A stretch of DNA of 64,000 nt, from NCBI GenBank assembly GCA_021396245.1, contig WNYE01000075.1, positions 140,969-204,968 on the forward strand. The letters run 5' to 3'. A program made the translations under genes and the position numbers. Numbering within the stretch: position 1 is the first letter of the stretch; each line of letters begins with the position of its first letter. Positions 1 to 10,320 of this stretch are shown piece after piece. This stretch comes from Sporothrix humicola (lineage: Eukaryota; Ascomycota; Sordariomycetes; Ophiostomatales; Ophiostomataceae). Under the pieces are notes generated by a model. It ran no database searches. It was not told the DNA's origin and worked only from the letters and a program-made list of their open reading frames with translations.

Positions 1-206
1 ATATTTGTCTCGTGGAACGATCCTCGAGCAACATGCTTCAGATACCAGTACCGCGAAAACCGGGCGGAGACTGGGCCGGGCACATTTCTCAGGGCGGAGA
101 ACAGGTCGAGAAACAAAGTGTACGCTGCGTACAGTCCGACAAGGCCGGCGACCACAAGGCCAATGCCAATAGCCGATATGCTGGGTGTCTGTAATGCCGC
201 AATCAT
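1..206 (-). CDS. Cytochrome P450, N-terminal fragment (cut by window edge)
   Basis: Only the first 68 codons are in the window; the gene runs off the left end. The start is the ATG at 206-204 on the minus strand. Residues about 9-35 form one hydrophobic membrane anchor, followed by a proline-rich hinge reading NVPGPVSARFSRYWYLKHV. This layout is typical of microsomal fungal P450s of the pisatin-demethylase/trichothecene-oxygenase type, where P-G-P is followed by an aromatic-rich WY segment. Heme and I-helix motifs lie outside the window, so the substrate cannot be judged. It is divergent from the MFS gene starting at 812 and shares a 605-bp promoter carrying three TACCCCAG octamers. The family call is fairly sure from the N-terminal signature alone; the subfamily is inference. 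Confidence 0.75.
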   Translation of the reverse strand, partial: MIAALQTPSISAIGIGLVVAGLVGLYAAYTLFLDLFSALRNVPGPVSARFSRYWYLKHVARGSFHETN

Positions 207-811
207 GTTTTGTTGTGTTGGGGTTGTTGACTTGATGCCCTCAAAATATGGAAAATTTCGTTTGTTCTAGGTGATAAAAAGAAAAAAAGAAACACTTAAG
301 AGAAAGAAACGTAGAGTTCTTAAACGGAATTTACTCCGTTCATTGGATAGACGACACAGAATGTTGAACATGCGGTGGTTGTCATGCCTCATGCTGGGGA
401 AGCTGTCGGCCATTTTCCCTTTTAGACGTCGCATCCAATCAAACGGGGAGAAAAGGGGGAATGTTTTTTACCCCAGGAATTGATTTCAACCCCGGTCCTC
501 AGCTTCCACATTCTACCCCAGATTCTTACCCCAGAGTCTTCACCCCACACAAAACAAGCCTCCGCCGTACCATTTACAAACGTTGTCAAACGCAGACATT
601 GTAAGTCAGGTGGAAATGTAATTGTTATTGTTATTGTTGTTTTTGGGGGATTTTTTTTATCAATAAAGTGCTTCATTAAAATGCCACCGCCGATCCTTTG
701 CTGTTTTTTCCCCCTGGTTTGATTCTCTCAGTCCTCATTTTCACACCCTTCTCTTATTCTCTTATATTTTCAACATCTTCACCACTTTTCTACATTTCAT
801 TGTTATTAACG
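207..811. promoter_or_regulatory. Bidirectional promoter with three TACCCCAG octamers
   Basis: This non-coding gap lies between divergent P450 and MFS start codons. Exact TACCCCAG copies lie at 469-476, 514-521 and 527-534, with a related CACCCCAC at about 541-548. The sequence nearest the MFS start is pyrimidine-rich. The same octamer recurs in other divergent promoters of this cluster, which suggests a shared regulator; this is inference. Confidence 0.55.
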
Positions 812-2635
812 ATGGGCCTCGGCGTTTTGGACACTCGTGATGGGCACCATGCTCCCGGCACGGTGACATTGGATGTCTCTGCGGCCCACGTTCCGCAGGC
901 AGACCAGGCTTGGAAACGCGGCTCTGGCAGAGACGCCAACATTGTTCTTGTGCCCCAGCCATCGGAAGACCCCAACGACCCTCTGAACTGGCCGGACTTG
1001 AAGAAATTCTCTGTGTTTTTCATTATCCTCCTGGGAACCGCTTTCATTACTGTCGTTCCGGTAAGCTACTCCTTGAAGCATTCGTTGTTTCCTTTGCTTT
1101 TTCTTCTTCACTTTCTCATCTTCACAACGGTCTAACAATCATAGGCGCCCATGTTGAATGCTGGTACTGTACAAGTCTCTATCGACCTTGGCCGGTCGTA
1201 CGCGGACATTGCCAAGCAAAGCGGCTACATGCTGCTGAGCCTCGGAGAAGTGTCGCCGTTCGCGTCTGCGTTTGCCCGCAAATATGGCAAGCGGCCTGTG
1301 TTTGTTGTTTCGTCAGTCTTCGGGCTCGCGGGCTGTCTCGTCGCCGAGTCTGCGCACAACTACGCCACGCTCGTTGCCGGCCGCGTCCTGCAGGGCGTTG
1401 GTGCTTCTGCCTACGAGTCCCTGTGCACGTCTGTTGTGTCGGACTTGTACTTTGTGCACGAGCGGGGCTTCTACGTGGCCGTGGTCGTCTTCTTCCTCAC
1501 CGCACTCAGCAATGGCGTCTCGATCCTGGCCGGTCTCATCACAACAAATCTGGGCTGGCAGTACAACTTTTACATCCTGCTGCCCTTTGTTGCTCTGCAG
1601 ACCATCCTCGTCATCTTGTTTGTCCCCGAGACCGCATACAACCGCTCCATCGTCTACAACATTGATCGTGTCGGCTCAGAAGATGACGAGAAGGGTGTGC
1701 ATGCCACTCATGCTGAGACAAATCATGAACACGAACAAAAACAGGCGACATCGGCCCGAGCAGACGATATCGCCGGCGTGCCCGCCCCCAAGTCGTTTGT
1801 CCAGAATCTGGCGCTCTACAATGGCGTCTTCACAGAGAAGCCCCTGTGGGCCATGGTCCTGGCCAGCTTTGTCATCATGGCCAATGCCATTGCGAGCTAT
1901 AATATTCTGGTTTCGGGCCTCATCATGGCGTGGTTCGTGGCCATGTCCGTCATTGCCGGCGTCATGTTCGCAGGCCCGCCGTGGGCGTTTGACTCGGCAC
2001 GGATTGGCTACGTCTCGGCCGGTCCGTTGATTGGCGGCGCCATTGCGTCCGTCTTCTTGGCCTTTGTGTCGGACCCCCTCATCCGCTACATGACGCACAA
2101 AAACAAGGGTGTCTACGAGCCCGAGTTCCGCCTCGCCCTGGCCTGCATTGGCGGCGCGCTGACCATTGCTGGTCTTGCTGGCTTTGGCCACACCATCCAG
2201 ACCGGCCAGTCCATCTATCTGATTTCCTTCCTCTGGGGCGTGACTCTTTGCGGCATGAGCATTGTTGCCAGCATTACCATGACGTATGCGCTCGACTCGC
2301 ACCCGGCCCATTCCGTCGAAATCTTCATCATGAATATTACGTTCAAGAACTTCTTTTTCTACGGGTATGGACCCAGTTCTCCTTTCCATTTATCTTGTCC
2401 ATCTATCACTAACACATTCGCCAGCTTGATCAACTACATTGTGGATTGGTACATTGACCAGGGCCCCGAGAAACTCTTTGGCGTCATTGCTGGCATTACC
2501 GGCTTCCTCATGCTGCTCACCATCCCCATGTATATTTATGGAAAGCGCTACCGCCACTATTGGAGCAGCCACAATCTCCTCGTCAAGCTGCACCTGGATG
2601 ATGACCCTCATGCTTCGCAGGAGACGCACATCTAA
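812..2635 (+). CDS. MFS transporter, DHA1/HOL1-like drug:proton antiporter type
   Basis: A predicted plasma-membrane transporter of 559 aa built from three exons: 812-1060, 1145-2364 and 2425-2635. The introns start GTAAGC and GTATGG and end ATAG and CCAG; both junctions keep the frame. The N-terminal 60 residues are hydrophilic with the common SEDPNDPLNWPDLKK motif just before TM1. Motif A appears as a variant around ARKYGKRPVF in the TM2-3 loop. The N half ends at FVPETAYNR, a signature of fungal DHA1 transporters resembling HOL1/FLR1. A charged central loop (about residues 255-300) separates the halves. It is divergent from the upstream P450. Within the cluster it plausibly imports the substrate or exports an intermediate or toxic product. 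Family confidence is high; substrate unknown. Confidence 0.88.
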
Positions 2636-2685
2636 GACGAACTCGCCGTCGTGGAACCAGACATGTTTTCCCTTGTAATATTTTT

Positions 2686-2766
2686 ATTATTCATTATTCA
2701 TTATTCATTATTCATTATTCATTATTCATTATTCATTATTCATTATTCATTATTCATTATTCATTA
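2686..2766. repeat. Microsatellite (ATTATTC)n
   Basis: About eleven and a half perfect tandem copies of the 7-mer ATTATTC lie 50 bp downstream of the MFS stop codon, in its presumed 3' UTR. The surrounding gap 2636-3017, between the convergent MFS and FAD-oxidase genes, is AT-rich and shows nothing else. Confidence 0.95.
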
Positions 2767-3017
2767 CGATATTTCAGTAGAGAATAGTCAGTAGTATCTA
2801 GAATCCTGGAAAGTATTTGTTTTCAAAACCATCCTTGAAAATGTGAAAAACAATCAACAATCTAAACTGGGCTTTTTAAAGTACAAAAACTATGGTTTAT
2901 TTTTATGGTTTCTATGGTTTCTATGTTTTAAAAGTTTTTGAAAGTTTTCGTCACTTTGTCGCTGTTTTTTCTCCTCACCATCTAAAGACTACACCCTAGA
3001 TTTCCTTCTATTTCTAT

Positions 3018-4525
3018 TCACTTTGTAAACGCTTTGTAGCCTGGGAATATGCCGTGTGGATCCCATTTCTCACGTATGCGCATAAATCTTTCGCGAGCGG
3101 TGTCCGTCCAAACCGGCATCTGTACAATTGTTAACATGGGACTCTGGCACTCCTTCCTGATAATCTTTTTTCTTTTTTTCACTGATATAGAAGACCTACC
3201 GTTCGAGGATGGGTTGACTCCGGCGACGGGTCGAAATCGGCAATGTACATGCCGCATGCAACGTCCGCGGCCTTGGCATAGTGCTGTTGCATGGCTGTGC
3301 GGATTGGATCGCGAAGCGAGGGATCTTTCCAGCCCGAACAGGTCGAAATGTAGTACTTTTGTGGCAGGCTGAAGACGGCGTCGGCCTCGTCAACGTCCAC
3401 GGTATCGGCCATGTAGATCACGCCGTAGGATGATCGCGACGGAAGCTCGCACATGGCTGGTCTGATTGCTTCGATGAGCTGCACACGGGGAACCTTTGGG
3501 TCGCTCAGGATGCTGTGAATGCCCCAGTTCTGGTCCGGCGCTCTCGGATTCATGGCGTGTTGCAGCTGGAAGAAGTCTTGCCAGCTGATTGCAGCAGTCG
3601 GCTTCTGCTCCACCAACAGGCCCTTTATTGTCTCAGGTACATTATCCCAGGCCTTGAGCAAAGTCACTGCCTCGGACAGAGTGTTTGCATACGCCGTGAG
3701 GTGGATGGACATGAGCAAAGGCGACAAAGTCGGAATGGACTCATCTGTTGATTCGGCGTTGAACAGCTCAGGATGAAAGAGGCAGACGGCCGCCTCCGTA
3801 AAGGATTTGGGCATCTGCTCGTTACGGTCAAAGGCAAAGTTGAGCAACGTTTTGTAGTCGTAGTCATTGCCGGCCGTAAAGACGAAAGACCGCGCATACA
3901 GCGTCTTCTTGGGAATGGTCCGGGCCCAGAGACGCGTGACCACGCCGAAAAAGGCCTGTCCGCCACCGCGAGCCGCCCAGAAGAGATCCGGGTTCTGGGT
4001 CCGGCTGGCAAGTACGACGCGGCCACTGGGCACCACGATTTCCAGCTGAACGATCCAGTTGGTAATGGTGGCGCCCCAGCCTCTCATAAAAAAGCCCTGG
4101 CCGCCAGCGAGGCAGAACCCGCCCAGGGCAACATCGGGTGCATGGCCAAAGGGGAAGAACCGGCCCACGGCGTCGGTGGCTCGCCATGCCTCCTCGACAC
4201 GCACAGCCGGGCCAAACGACACGACGCCCGATGCCGCATTGTAGTCGACGCCGCGGTTCAGATTGTCCGTCTCGATGAGAATGCCATTGTCAATCAACGA
4301 CGGCTTAGACGGCAGATGGCCGCCAGACTTGACGCCCACGGGCACGCCGAGCTCGAGCGCTCTCTTGAGAGCAGCTGCTACGCCCGCCGTCGATTGGACG
4401 GAATGGATCTCCGCTGGGAAGCGGCCCACCGGTTCACTGTTGAAATAATTTCCCAGAGCCTTCTCGTACTCGTTGGTCCCCCGTTGCAGCACGGGCCCAG
4501 AGATGTTTTGATTGTTGTCGGTCAT
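3018..4525 (-). CDS. FAD-linked oxidoreductase, BBE-like (FAD_binding_4 fold)
   Basis: A 475-aa flavoprotein with two exons, 4525-3200 and 3119-3018; the 80-nt intron 3199-3120 begins GTAGGT and ends ACAG. I chose the start MTDNNQ at 4525 because the longer upstream reading frame is basic, low-quality sequence. The PP-loop motif SGGH (His70) matches the histidine that anchors FAD through the 8-alpha carbon in berberine-bridge-enzyme-like oxidases. The second FAD attachment site, normally G-x-C, reads GHAP (A129), so bicovalent flavin is not expected. The FAD-domain run GGFCLAGGQGF and the C-terminal RIREKWDPHGIF (the family's K/R-x-x-YDP-x-x-F equivalent) are present. No signal peptide is seen. 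It is divergent from the SDR at 5042. It probably oxidises an alcohol or ring carbon in the cluster's pathway; substrate unknown. Confidence 0.85.
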
Positions 4526-5041
4526 GATAATGGATTCGATGGGCGTTGCTCTTTTCTGATTTGTTGAGTCGAGCTGTATTGGTCGTCCATCAATAAAGCT
4601 AAGCGAATCTAGCAATGATAGGTTGTAAACAAATTTGAGAACAAATTTACTGGCTGTGGTCTTGTAGCCCGTCGTGTGGGGTTTTTTTTCCCCAGACTTT
4701 CCCCTGACTTTAGTCAATATTCGGCCAACCATGGATCCTTCTCTTCGTATGCCATGTGTGATGTGGGGTAGAAATGTCTCCGCATTTTGGATTTTGGGTC
4801 GGGGTCTGGGGTAGAAATTCCCCCAACATCACCTCGTCATGTCGACCACGAATTGCGGGCCATTCTATGATTGGACGCCTTTCTTTTAATTTACACGAGA
4901 TCCATCACAACCACGTGCACCGGGTGTAAGTTGATGTTTGACGTCTGACGTCTTTTTTTTTTTTTTTTTCATTCTAAAATAATCGGGTTGGAAAACAACG
5001 ACCTGCATTCCTATACACTACACGCACCTACGCCAGCAACG
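4526..5041. promoter_or_regulatory. Bidirectional promoter with TACCCCAG-type sites
   Basis: The divergent gap between the FAD oxidase and SDR genes. TACCCCAG occurs on the minus strand at 4806-4813 (plus reads CTGGGGTA). Near matches are TGTGGGGTA at 4762-4770 and TTCCCCAG at 4689-4696. A CACGTG E-box core lies near 4914 and a T run at about 4952-4969. Confidence 0.5.
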
Positions 5042-6060
5042 ATGAGCTCTTACACAGTTTCGCCCACAGACTTGACGGTCCTCCGAGGAAAGACAATCCT
5101 CATCACGGGAGGCGTGTCTGGCATTGGTCGTGCAGCAGTCGACATTGCTCTTGGCATGTATATTTTCTTTGAGGCAAACAAAAGCACAAGTAGAAGGAAA
5201 CTAACCTACGGCTTATAGAACAAGGCGCAAATATTGCCATTGGCGACTGGAACGACCAGCTCGGCACCGAACTGGCCGCGAACCACAAGGATCAGGTGCT
5301 CTTTCGAAAGTGCGACGTGTCCCGCTGGGACGATGTCTTGGAGCTGTTCCAGGCCGCAACGATCCGATTCGGAATCATCCACAGCGTCCTGTCCAATGCC
5401 GGCGTCAATACCGACGAAGATCTTCTCGACGAGACCTTTACCGACGACGGCAAACTCAAACTGGCGGCGCCCTCCCTGAAATCTATCGACATCAATCTCG
5501 TGGGCCAGCTCTATGTTGTGCGCTGTGCCATGCACTACTTTGGCAAGTGGCCGGAAACGGCGTGCCAGGTGGTCTTGACGTCCTCGGCCGGGGCCTTCTT
5601 TCCAGCACCGCCCATCTATCTGTACTGTGCCGCCAAGGCGGGCGTGCTGGGACTGATGCGTGGTCTGCGGTCCGAGGTCGTCAAGCGCAACGTCACGATC
5701 AACACCGTGGCTCCTTGGCTAACGAGTAAGTGAAGTGCCCCTTCTTTTAAAAAAAGAAAGGGGTGTATTCAAACGCCAATGGCCGCTTGCTAATACTGGC
5801 TTTTACGACACGTAGTTACACCCATGGCGCTTGGGGACTGGGTCGACAATTGGACGCTGCCAAAGAACACCCCAGAAGGTGTCGCAATGGCCTTGTTTCT
5901 GCCAATAGTGCAGCCGGTGAACGGAAAGTCGTTCTTCGTTGCTGGGAATAAAATCGTCGAGTTTGAAGATACGTTGCACGCAACAGAGCCTCAGTGGATG
6001 GGAGAACAACTCAGCCAGGATGTCCGCAAAGGACAGGACATTCTTCTTGGTTTGAAGTAG
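5042..6060 (+). CDS. Short-chain dehydrogenase/reductase (classical SDR, 15-PGDH-like)
   Basis: A 287-aa cytosolic NAD(P)-dependent oxidoreductase with exons 5042-5153, 5219-5725 and 5816-6060. The cofactor motif TGGVSGIG is at residues 22-29, NAG at 97-99, catalytic Ser160 and the YCAAK motif (Tyr173, Lys177), with the usual 13-residue Ser-Tyr spacing. The first intron needs a GC donor (GCATGT at 5154): the nearby GT at 5158 would shift the frame, while the GC junction yields ALEQGANIAIGDW, exactly the expected beta2 region. Its branch site CTAAC and acceptor TTATAG are normal. Intron 2 (5726-5815) is GTAAGT..GTAG. It shares a promoter with the BBE-like oxidase, so the two probably act on neighbouring steps (alcohol/ketone interconversion). 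Substrate unknown. Confidence 0.88.
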
Positions 6061-6182
6061 ATAGGCATAGACTGCATACAATCTTGATGTATTATTTTTA
6101 GAATATAGGAGAGCTACTGCCGTACAAGATTGCGAAATGACCAACTATAATTCCATGCAATGATATATAGCTGTATTCTACA

Positions 6183-6221
6183 ACTCTGACTTATCACTCT
6201 GACTTATCACTCTGACTTATC
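6183..6221. repeat. Three copies of a 13-bp tandem repeat
   Basis: Three perfect copies of ACTCTGACTTATC. On the minus strand the stop codon of the HIBADH-like gene (6209-6207) sits at the junction of copies two and three, so the repeat encodes the last residues of that protein. Confidence 0.9.
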
Positions 6222-7434
6222 AGTTTCCCCCTTTTCGGTCTGTTCGTCGGTAATGTACAGATAGACTGAAGATCCGTCTCGGTCCTTTGTGCATTAAATA
6301 TCAGATGTTAACAATATGCCAATATGTCAAGCTTTTACGTAAAGAGGGGGATATGTAAGATGCAAGACATACAATACAGCGGGCATCCTGCGCTGCTTTC
6401 GCAAAGACGCGGTAGGCCTGCTCTGCCATGACCGGGTCGAGGCCGCACCGGCGTGCCGTGTCGATGCCCAGCGACAGGTCTTTGAGGAACATTTGCGTCT
6501 TGAAGCCGAGCCGCCAGTTGTTGCTGCTGGGCGCATGGGCCACGACGCCCGGCACGGGGCACACGTTGTCGCCCATAAACGTCTGGCCCGTCGAGTGGTG
6601 GATGACCTGTTGGAGCAGCGCGGGGTCGACGCCCGCCCTGACGCCCATGGCCATGGCCTCGGCCACGAGAAGCAGGACCGAGCACGAAATGTAGTTGTTG
6701 CTGATCTTGGCCGCCAGGCCCAGACCGATGCCGCCGCACCAGAACACTTTGTCGGGGTCGCCCATGCTCCGAACCAGGGCGGTCAGTCGTCTGTCGGTGG
6801 ACATGTTTTTGACTTCACTTTCCGGCTTCGGCCTGGCATGGCCGACAATAAACGAGAGCGTGCGGTTCTCCGCGGCAGGCACGCCGCCCGAGACGGGCGC
6901 GTCAATGTATGTGCCGCGCTTCGCCTCGTGGACTTTGGCCGCCACCGCGCGTGCTGTTTCGGTGTCAATGGTGCTGCACTCGAGAAAGAGTCGTGCTGGG
7001 TTCTCGGGTGCGCCAATCATGCCACTGTCCTCGTTGTCCTCGTTGTCCTCGTTGTCCTCGTTGTCCTCGTTGTCCTCACCAAGAAAAATCTTCTTCACCT
7101 CACGTGGCCCCGGCACCATGGAGACGACGGCATCGGCCTTTGTGGCAATGTCACGCGGCGTCGTGAGGATCTCAATGGGACCGAATTGCGAGTTCTGTTC
7201 CTTGAATCGCTCACAGGACGGCATGTACACATCCAAGACGTACAAGGTATGCGTTTTGTCCAGTGAGCGCCGAACCGCCGCCGCCATGGGGAAGCCAATG
7301 GCACCGAGGCCTTGGAATCAAGATCAAGGTTAGCATGAAATATGAAATGACGACGGTTTCAGAGATCCTAAAGATCCTAACAGTGCTCTAGCCCGGGATG
7401 GGTACAAACCAATAAAACCAACGTTGCAGTCCAT
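6207..7434 (-). CDS. 3-hydroxyisobutyrate dehydrogenase-like enzyme (beta-hydroxyacid dehydrogenase), copy 1
   Basis: A 346-aa NAD(P)-dependent beta-hydroxyacid dehydrogenase with exons 7434-7410, 7310-6373 and 6284-6207. The tiny first exon joins to give MDCNVGFIGLGAIGFPMA, the family's dinucleotide motif. Other signatures are CSTIDT (substrate loop), DAPVSGG, and GIGLGLAAKISNNY with the catalytic Lys and Asn. The last exon was found by following a GTATGT donor at 6372 to an AAAG acceptor; it restores the C-terminal RDGSSVY motif that the unspliced frame lacks. A 9-bp repeat inserts five EDN triplets after FLG, in the loop before the substrate-binding strand. It is a paralogue of the enzyme at 12547-13617. 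It may reduce or oxidise a 3-hydroxyacid made by ring or lactone opening. Substrate is inference. Confidence 0.87.
7027..7077. repeat. 9-bp coding minisatellite (EDN codons)
   Basis: Five and a half copies of GTCCTCGTT; on the minus strand they read GAG GAC AAC, giving a Glu-Asp-Asn run in the HIBADH-like protein. The frame stays open at any copy number. Confidence 0.92.
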
Positions 7435-7935
7435 TGTATGAGGTCCGTGATATTTGTGTATTTTGTTCCCGTTCTTTGTTGTATGCAGTGAGATAGGAAG
7501 AATGAAAAATTGTAAAGAAAGATAACTAGCTTTTTCTAGGAGTCTTGATACTCGTCAATTATTGTGATAGTAATATGATAATAACAGCAAAATAATTCCC
7601 CCACACGTCCCCCCTCAACCCCATATTATGCCCCTCGTGCGAAGCACCCATATGTGGAGTATTACAAAGGGACAAACCTTCTATCTCTTAACTTTGGCAA
7701 CCATGACATTTGTAAAGTTGTATGTTTTAACAAGAAAACGGACATAGATTCCTCAACAAAAATTGGTTTTTATTTTTCTGCGCTCTTAAAATCCAACCGT
7801 AATTTGCAATGCATTACCACTCACAAGCTACCTCCACCGCATTTCCGCGTTTCCGCGTTTCTGCGTTTCTGCATTTCTCCTTAAACTCTTAAATCTTCCC
7901 TTGTTCCCTTAAAACAATGCTTATCCTTCACGATC
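7435..7935. other. Intergenic spacer between two minus-strand genes
   Basis: AT-rich gap upstream of the HIBADH-like gene and downstream of the P450. It contains C-runs at 7598-7604 and 7609-7614 and an AACCCCAT near 7617, but no exact TACCCCAG. A short CGTTTCTGCGTTTC repeat lies at about 7850-7872. I see no gene here. Confidence 0.5.
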
Positions 7936-9865
7936 TCACGATCTATAGTTCAGACCCTCGGCCTGGGCCGTCTCAAAGACATCTTCGATCAGCTTCTTGT
8001 GCGCCGGCGAGCGGATGGTGATGCTGCAGTCAAAGGGCTCCGGGACACTCAAGAAGCCGTCCATCATCTTGGTCGTCGGCTCGATGAAGGCGCCGTCCGC
8101 GGCCTGCTTCTTGCCAATGTTGAAGCCCCAGACGACACGGGCAATGATGATGAAGAGCGATTTCTCGGCCACATGGATTCCAGGGCAGGCGCGTCTGTGG
8201 GGTGGAAGTTAGTTTATGTCACGAAGAAAGTGAATTCCCGTGTAAGCCAGGTTGTTCTTACCGGCCTGCTCCGTAGGTAAAGTGGTCACGGTCGTTGGGG
8301 TCTGGAGCATTGATGTATTCGGCGGCACTCAACGGGTGGTTGAGGTATCTGGCCGGGTCAAAGGCATCCGGGTTCGTGTAGCGACGCGGATCATTGTGGA
8401 TAGCCCTATTTGAGAATGGGATTAGGAAAACAGAAATACTAAAGGGGAACAGAACAGACACAACTTCACATACCACCAGTTGAGCACCACCACCGAGTTT
8501 TTGGGAATAAAGTAGCCCTGGTACCAGTCGTCCTCGGTGGACGAGTGGTACATGCCGTACTTGTTGACGGGGCGCCAGCGGAGGGTTTCCTTGATCATCG
8601 CACGCACATACGGCAGGCTGGGCTCGTCGTCCCACTGCGGAAGCCTGCCGGGCCCGACAACACTGTCGACCTCGTCCTGTGCCTTTTGGAGAATGGCTGG
8701 GTTCAGGACCATGGCCAGCAGCCAGTTGTTGATGGTCGTGGCCGTGGTCTCGGCGCCGGCCTCGACAAGCCCACCGCACGTGTAGGCGGCCAGCAGGTCG
8801 TTGATGCCGTTCTTGGCCGGGTCCGCGAGGTAAAAGTCCTTACAGAAGCAGTTGTTGGCCGTGCCGGCCTGGACCTGCTGCTTCAGCGTCTCCCAGAAGC
8901 CGAGATAGATCTGGCTGTCGTGGGCAAAGGCCGCCTCGCCCCACCGGCGCCAGTTGCCCACCATCCACTGCGGCAGCCGGGCCAGCGCCGGCAGCGTCTC
9001 GACGACCCAGGCGCCGGGCGCGCTCATCAGCGACAGGTGCTCCATGACAGCAAAAATCTTGGTGATCATGGGGTCGGCAAAGGACGGGATGCGGTGCCCA
9101 TAAGTGACGAGCATGATGACGGACGACGAGTAGCGGCGGTTGATCGTGTAAAAGGCCTCGGGCTGCGTCAGCAGATCGTGCAGGACCACCTTGCTCTCGA
9201 AATCCTGCACGGGCATGTACTGCTTGGCGGTGTTGAGGTTGAGCAGCGCATGGCTGTGCCTGCGCAAGCTGCGCCACGCGGGGCCGTAGGCCATGAACAG
9301 CTGGCGGGACTTGCCGCTGGCGACGTCTTGCGCCAGCGGCAGGTACGGCCGCGACGAGTAGACGCCGGACCTCTTGTCCATCAGGTCCTTGACGGCCTGG
9401 GGCGACGAGAGCCAGATGTAGTCGGTGCCGCCGATCTTGGTGTAGAAGACGTCGCCGTATTTCTGGTGCCACGCGCGCACCTTGACGCGCACCTTTTCCG
9501 AGTCCGCGAGATCAAACAGGTTGCCCACAATGGGATAACCGCGGGGGCCGGGCGGCAGCGATCGTCTGCGCGGGTCCTGAATTATCAACATATCAGCATG
9601 GTAATATCGCCAAATATTAAAAGAATGAAAAAAATGAAACAAAAAAAAAAAAAAAAAAAAAAATGTGCAAACGCAAAGGGTGACCTGGACATACCGTCAA
9701 AGAGTTTGGAACGAGGTACAAATAAGCTCCGATGACAAGAAAAACAGCAGCCACAGCAAGCGGGAGGAGGCCGTCGTATCCAAACTGTATCCCAAAAGGC
9801 ATCATGTCGGCCAACGGCAACGATTGCACTCGAAAATAAATTTCCTTTAGGAGGCCTGACTTCAT
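7936..9865 (-). CDS. Cytochrome P450 monooxygenase (E-class group I, CYP2-like fungal type)
   Basis: A 558-aa microsomal P450 with four exons: 9865-9695, 9576-8474, 8405-8262 and 8194-7936. All three introns are GT..AG (GTATGT, GTATGT, GTAAGA), and every junction falls in conserved sequence. A membrane anchor (about 30-50) is followed by the hinge LPPGPRGYPIVGN. The I-helix motif is AGAETTAT, the ExxR motif KETLRW, and the heme loop FTYGAGRRACPG, with its Cys joined across the last intron. Overall it resembles the OrdA/phenylacetate-hydroxylase type of fungal P450s. A second in-frame start (MMPFG at 9805) would drop 20 residues; I kept 9865 for its CACAATG context. It is divergent from the FAD monooxygenase at 10321, so the two probably hydroxylate the same molecule in sequence. 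Reductase partner not in the window. Confidence 0.92.
9641..9663. repeat. A(23) homopolymer in P450 intron 1
   Basis: A run of 23 A on the plus strand, which is a poly-T tract inside the 118-nt first intron of the minus-strand P450. Confidence 0.9.
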
Positions 9866-10320
9866 TGTGACGTGTGATGTAGCACATGTGAGGCACATGT
9901 GTAGTTTGTAAGTTGAATAGGAAATAGCAGACAAGTTTCTTGCGGTTTCTTGCAGGAATAGGGAAAACAAGTCAGCTCAACCGGTCAAATCTAAACAAGG
10001 GCCATTATTACACTGCGTTTGTTTAAACCGTTTAAACCGTTTAAACCGCAAAAAAAAAAAAAATACATGGTACCTCGAGCATGTCTCCCCACAAAGCCTC
10101 CCCGCATTGTGTATTTATTTACTGCCCCAAAAAGATACCCCAGCTCTATGTCTGGTCAGACCACTTCAGTGGGGGGGGGAGAGTAGTTATTTACTTTTAA
10201 CATTGAAGATTGAAACATTGAAGATCGACTAGGACAAGTACTGTACTCCATACGAAACTGTTCGACAAAGAACTCTAATCTTCAAGCGCAAGCATTATCG
10301 CACTACCTACGACCGCAAAG
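9866..10320. promoter_or_regulatory. Bidirectional promoter with TACCCCAG and GTTTAAACC repeat
   Basis: Divergent gap between the P450 and FAD-monooxygenase genes. One exact TACCCCAG lies at 10136-10143. Three direct copies of GTTTAAACC, each containing the palindrome GTTTAAAC, lie at 10021-10047 and run into an A tract. A G run sits near 10171-10179. Confidence 0.5.

Noticed and set aside
4526..4732. Longer N terminus for the FAD oxidase (start at 4732)
   Set aside because: It would translate promoter sequence; family homology begins just after MTDNNQ.
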